Shown in pieces: positions 62,595 through 64,000 of a stretch of DNA of 64,000 nucleotides. Location of the stretch: assembly GCF_028688855.1 (NCBI RefSeq), contig NZ_JAQTXI010000003.1, positions 167,378 to 231,377 of the forward strand. Direction: 5' to 3'. Origin of the DNA: Neomegalonema sp. (GTDB lineage: Bacteria; Pseudomonadota; Alphaproteobacteria; Rhodobacterales; Rhodobacteraceae). Made by a program: the position numbers and the translations under genes. Within the stretch, counting starts at the first letter, position 1; every line of letters begins with the position of its first letter. Below the pieces are notes generated by a model. The model saw nothing but the letters and a program-made list of their open reading frames with translations, searched no databases and was not told the DNA's origin.

Positions 62595-64000
62595 GAGCCT
62601 CCTCCGAGAGTCACCGCGCCCAGTTCGATCAGGGCGCCCTGCGTGGGGGGAGAGATCTCGATCCGGGCGCGCGCTCCCGCCAGCTCCAGATCGTAAGCGC
62701 CGGGCTTGAGGCCGCTTGCGAAGAAGATTCCCGCCGAATTCGTGAAGACGTCGAAGGCGGCGCTTCCGTCCAGCGAGGCGAGGCGTCCGTATTGCAGGGC
62801 GACGGGCTGGCCTTGCGCGTCCTGGAGCACGCCGCGCGCCGAATAGAAGGCGTCGCTGCCGACGATGGTCCTCGCGCCGACGCGGGCTCCGCCCTGCACG
62901 GCGTAGACGCCGGAGCCGATGTCGTAGCCGAGGGGCGCGTCCTCCAGATTCAACGAGACCTGGGAGAAGCGGTAATCGCCCGAAAGCGGGGCGACCATGG
63001 GGCCGAAGCCGTCCGTCCTGACGATGGGAGGGCGTCCTCCCAGGCTGTCGCCGATGGAGAGCGTCGAATCGCTCAGGGTGGGATGCCGGTCGACGAGAAG
63101 GAAGCCATGTCCGACGCGGCGGCCGACGCCCACGCGCCCGTCGGCGAAGGCGACGCCCGAACTGACGCGCAGGGCGCCCACAAGAGGCGAATCGTCGTCG
63201 AAGAGCGCGCCGACGTCCGGCGCCGCGTGATCCAGCGTGACGGAGGCGTCGAAGCGGTTGGCGATGTAGTCCGCGCGGCCGTAGAGGCCGACCGAATCGT
63301 CGTCATGCTCCGCGCGCAGGGCGTAGCCATATTGCCCGACGCGGCCCTGATGGCGCTTTTCATATTCGACCGTGGCCCGGTTGCGGGCGCTCGAATAGGC
63401 GCCGCGCACCCGGCGATCCTCGCCCAGCGGCATGGAGGCCGTGACCAGAACCCGCGTTTCGTCGCCGCGTCCGCCGTTGCGGAGGACGTGCTCCACGGCG
63501 GCCGAGGCGCTCACCGAGCCGAAGCTGTGCGAGACTCCGGCGCGCAGGCTGACGTCCTGCAGATCTCCGCTGCGGGCGTAGCCGGCGCCGAGATTCACGA
63601 CGGGGCCCTGCTCCAGCCGGATCCGGTAGGAGCCGGTCGCCGAGAGGCGTTCGAGGCCTGCGCCTTCCTCGCCGAGGCGGGTGAAGTCTTCGGAGCGATA
63701 GGCGGCGCGGAGGTTCAGCTCGTCTCTGTCGACGCCGAAGCCTTCGAAATCCGCGTCGTAGGAGGCTTCGACGGCGAAGCCTGTCCGGGCGCCGCCCACG
63801 GGATCGTCGATCCGCGACCAGGCCGCGTCAAGCTGGCCCGCGCCATAGGGCAGACCCGCCACGAGATTTCCGGCGACTCCGACATAGCCGTCTTCGGCGA
63901 TGGTCGCGCCCGCGCCGAGGGTCAGACCCGGCGTCACGCCCCGACGGTAATAGCCTGTGGCGGCGAAGCCGTCGGCGTCCCAGTCGAGGCCGTCGGCGAA
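62591..64000 (-). CDS. Outer-membrane fimbrial usher, archaic type (5' end outside window)
   Basis: 469 codons of the 3' part; the frame runs off the right edge, with DGLDWDADGFAATGYYRRGV leading into TPGLTLGAGATIAEDGYVG, the usher beta-barrel style. Alternating aromatic/polar strands (LDAAWSRID, GQYGYALRAEHDDDSVGLYG) fill the barrel. The C-terminal plug/CTD-type sequences RLASLDGSAAFDVFTNSAGIFF and LKPGAYDLELAGARARIEIS are typical. It would thread SCPU-type subunits through the outer membrane. The chaperone and subunit genes should lie just beyond 64,000. Confidence 0.85.
   Translation of the reverse strand, partial: FADGLDWDADGFAATGYYRRGVTPGLTLGAGATIAEDGYVGVAGNLVAGLPYGAGQLDAAWSRIDDPVGGARTGFAVEASYDADFEGFGVDRDELNLRAAYRSEDFTRLGEEGAGLERLSATGSYRIRLEQGPVVNLGAGYARSGDLQDVSLRAGVSHSFGSVSASAAVEHVLRNGGRGDETRVLVTASMPLGEDRRVRGAYSSARNRATVEYEKRHQGRVGQYGYALRAEHDDDSVGLYGRADYIANRFDASVTLDHAAPDVGALFDDDSPLVGALRVSSGVAFADGRVGVGRRVGHGFLLVDRHPTLSDSTLSIGDSLGGRPPIVRTDGFGPMVAPLSGDYRFSQVSLNLEDAPLGYDIGSGVYAVQGGARVGARTIVGSDAFYSARGVLQDAQGQPVALQYGRLASLDGSAAFDVFTNSAGIFFASGLKPGAYDLELAGARARIEISPPTQGALIELGAVTLGGGS

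Overview
The window is chromosomal DNA from a GC-rich alphaproteobacterium, probably near the Rhodobacterales by gene content. I cannot name a genus from the sequence alone. The signs are: prmC followed by a DUF4167 gene; an RNase E with a very large insertion in its S1 domain; a SAM-II riboswitch in front of metZ; release factor 2 without a programmed frameshift; and TTGAC/TATA-type sigma-70 promoters. No rRNA, insertion sequence, integrase, phage gene or CRISPR array is visible. Gene density is high, and many neighbours overlap by ATGA, TGATG or GTGA.

Layout. 1-5.2 kb: the end of prmC, a DUF4167 protein with an AT-hook-like tail, and gyrA. 5.3-6.3 kb: a compositionally odd exported repeat protein in an AT-richer patch. 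6.3-9.3 kb: an ABC importer of the TrpXYZ type. 9.4-12.9 kb: a ThDP enzyme, zapE and a BCP peroxiredoxin. 13.1-19.9 kb: envelope genes (bactofilin, PBP1A, AmiC-type amidase) with prfB between them. 20-23.8 kb: rne behind a long leader. 23.9-28.8 kb: metZ under SAM-II control, an exported pentapeptide-repeat protein, a BON lipoprotein and a BI-1 membrane protein. 28.9-33.7 kb: an FtsX-type ABC exporter, divergent esterase and thpR genes whose start region overlaps it, and tRNA-Gly(GCC). 33.9-38.9 kb: a polysaccharide-deacetylase-like protein and a probable glutarate/glutaryl-CoA unit (LysR regulator, gcdH, class III CoA-transferase), then a cytochrome c. 39-44.2 kb: a FemAB-like acetyltransferase, a GDPD, purL and a TrmJ-type methyltransferase. 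44.2-47.9 kb: a PhoPQ-like two-component operon whose first gene is a PepSY-like protein with a huge Ser-rich tail. 47.9-51.1 kb: two histidine phosphatases, thiamine pyrophosphokinase, YggT/DUF167 and tRNA-Ala(CGC). 51.4-54.4 kb: a nitronate monooxygenase, and a hydrolase translationally coupled to a CueR-like regulator. 54.5-58.6 kb: a cluster of five exported or membrane proteins I do not recognise as characterised families. It holds a tandem paralogous pair, a trypsin-like protein, a secreted protein and a two-TM protein. 58.8-64 kb: gabT, a luciferase-like oxidoreductase, tRNA-Arg(UCU), and the distal end of an archaic (Csu-type) chaperone-usher pilus operon that runs off the window.

Most promising for novelty: the 54.5-58.6 kb exported cluster; the Ser-rich PepSY two-component operon with an 11-bp direct-repeat promoter; the CueR-like regulator tied to a hydrolase rather than to copper export; and two very compact divergent start arrangements (32,160 and 56,854-56,870).
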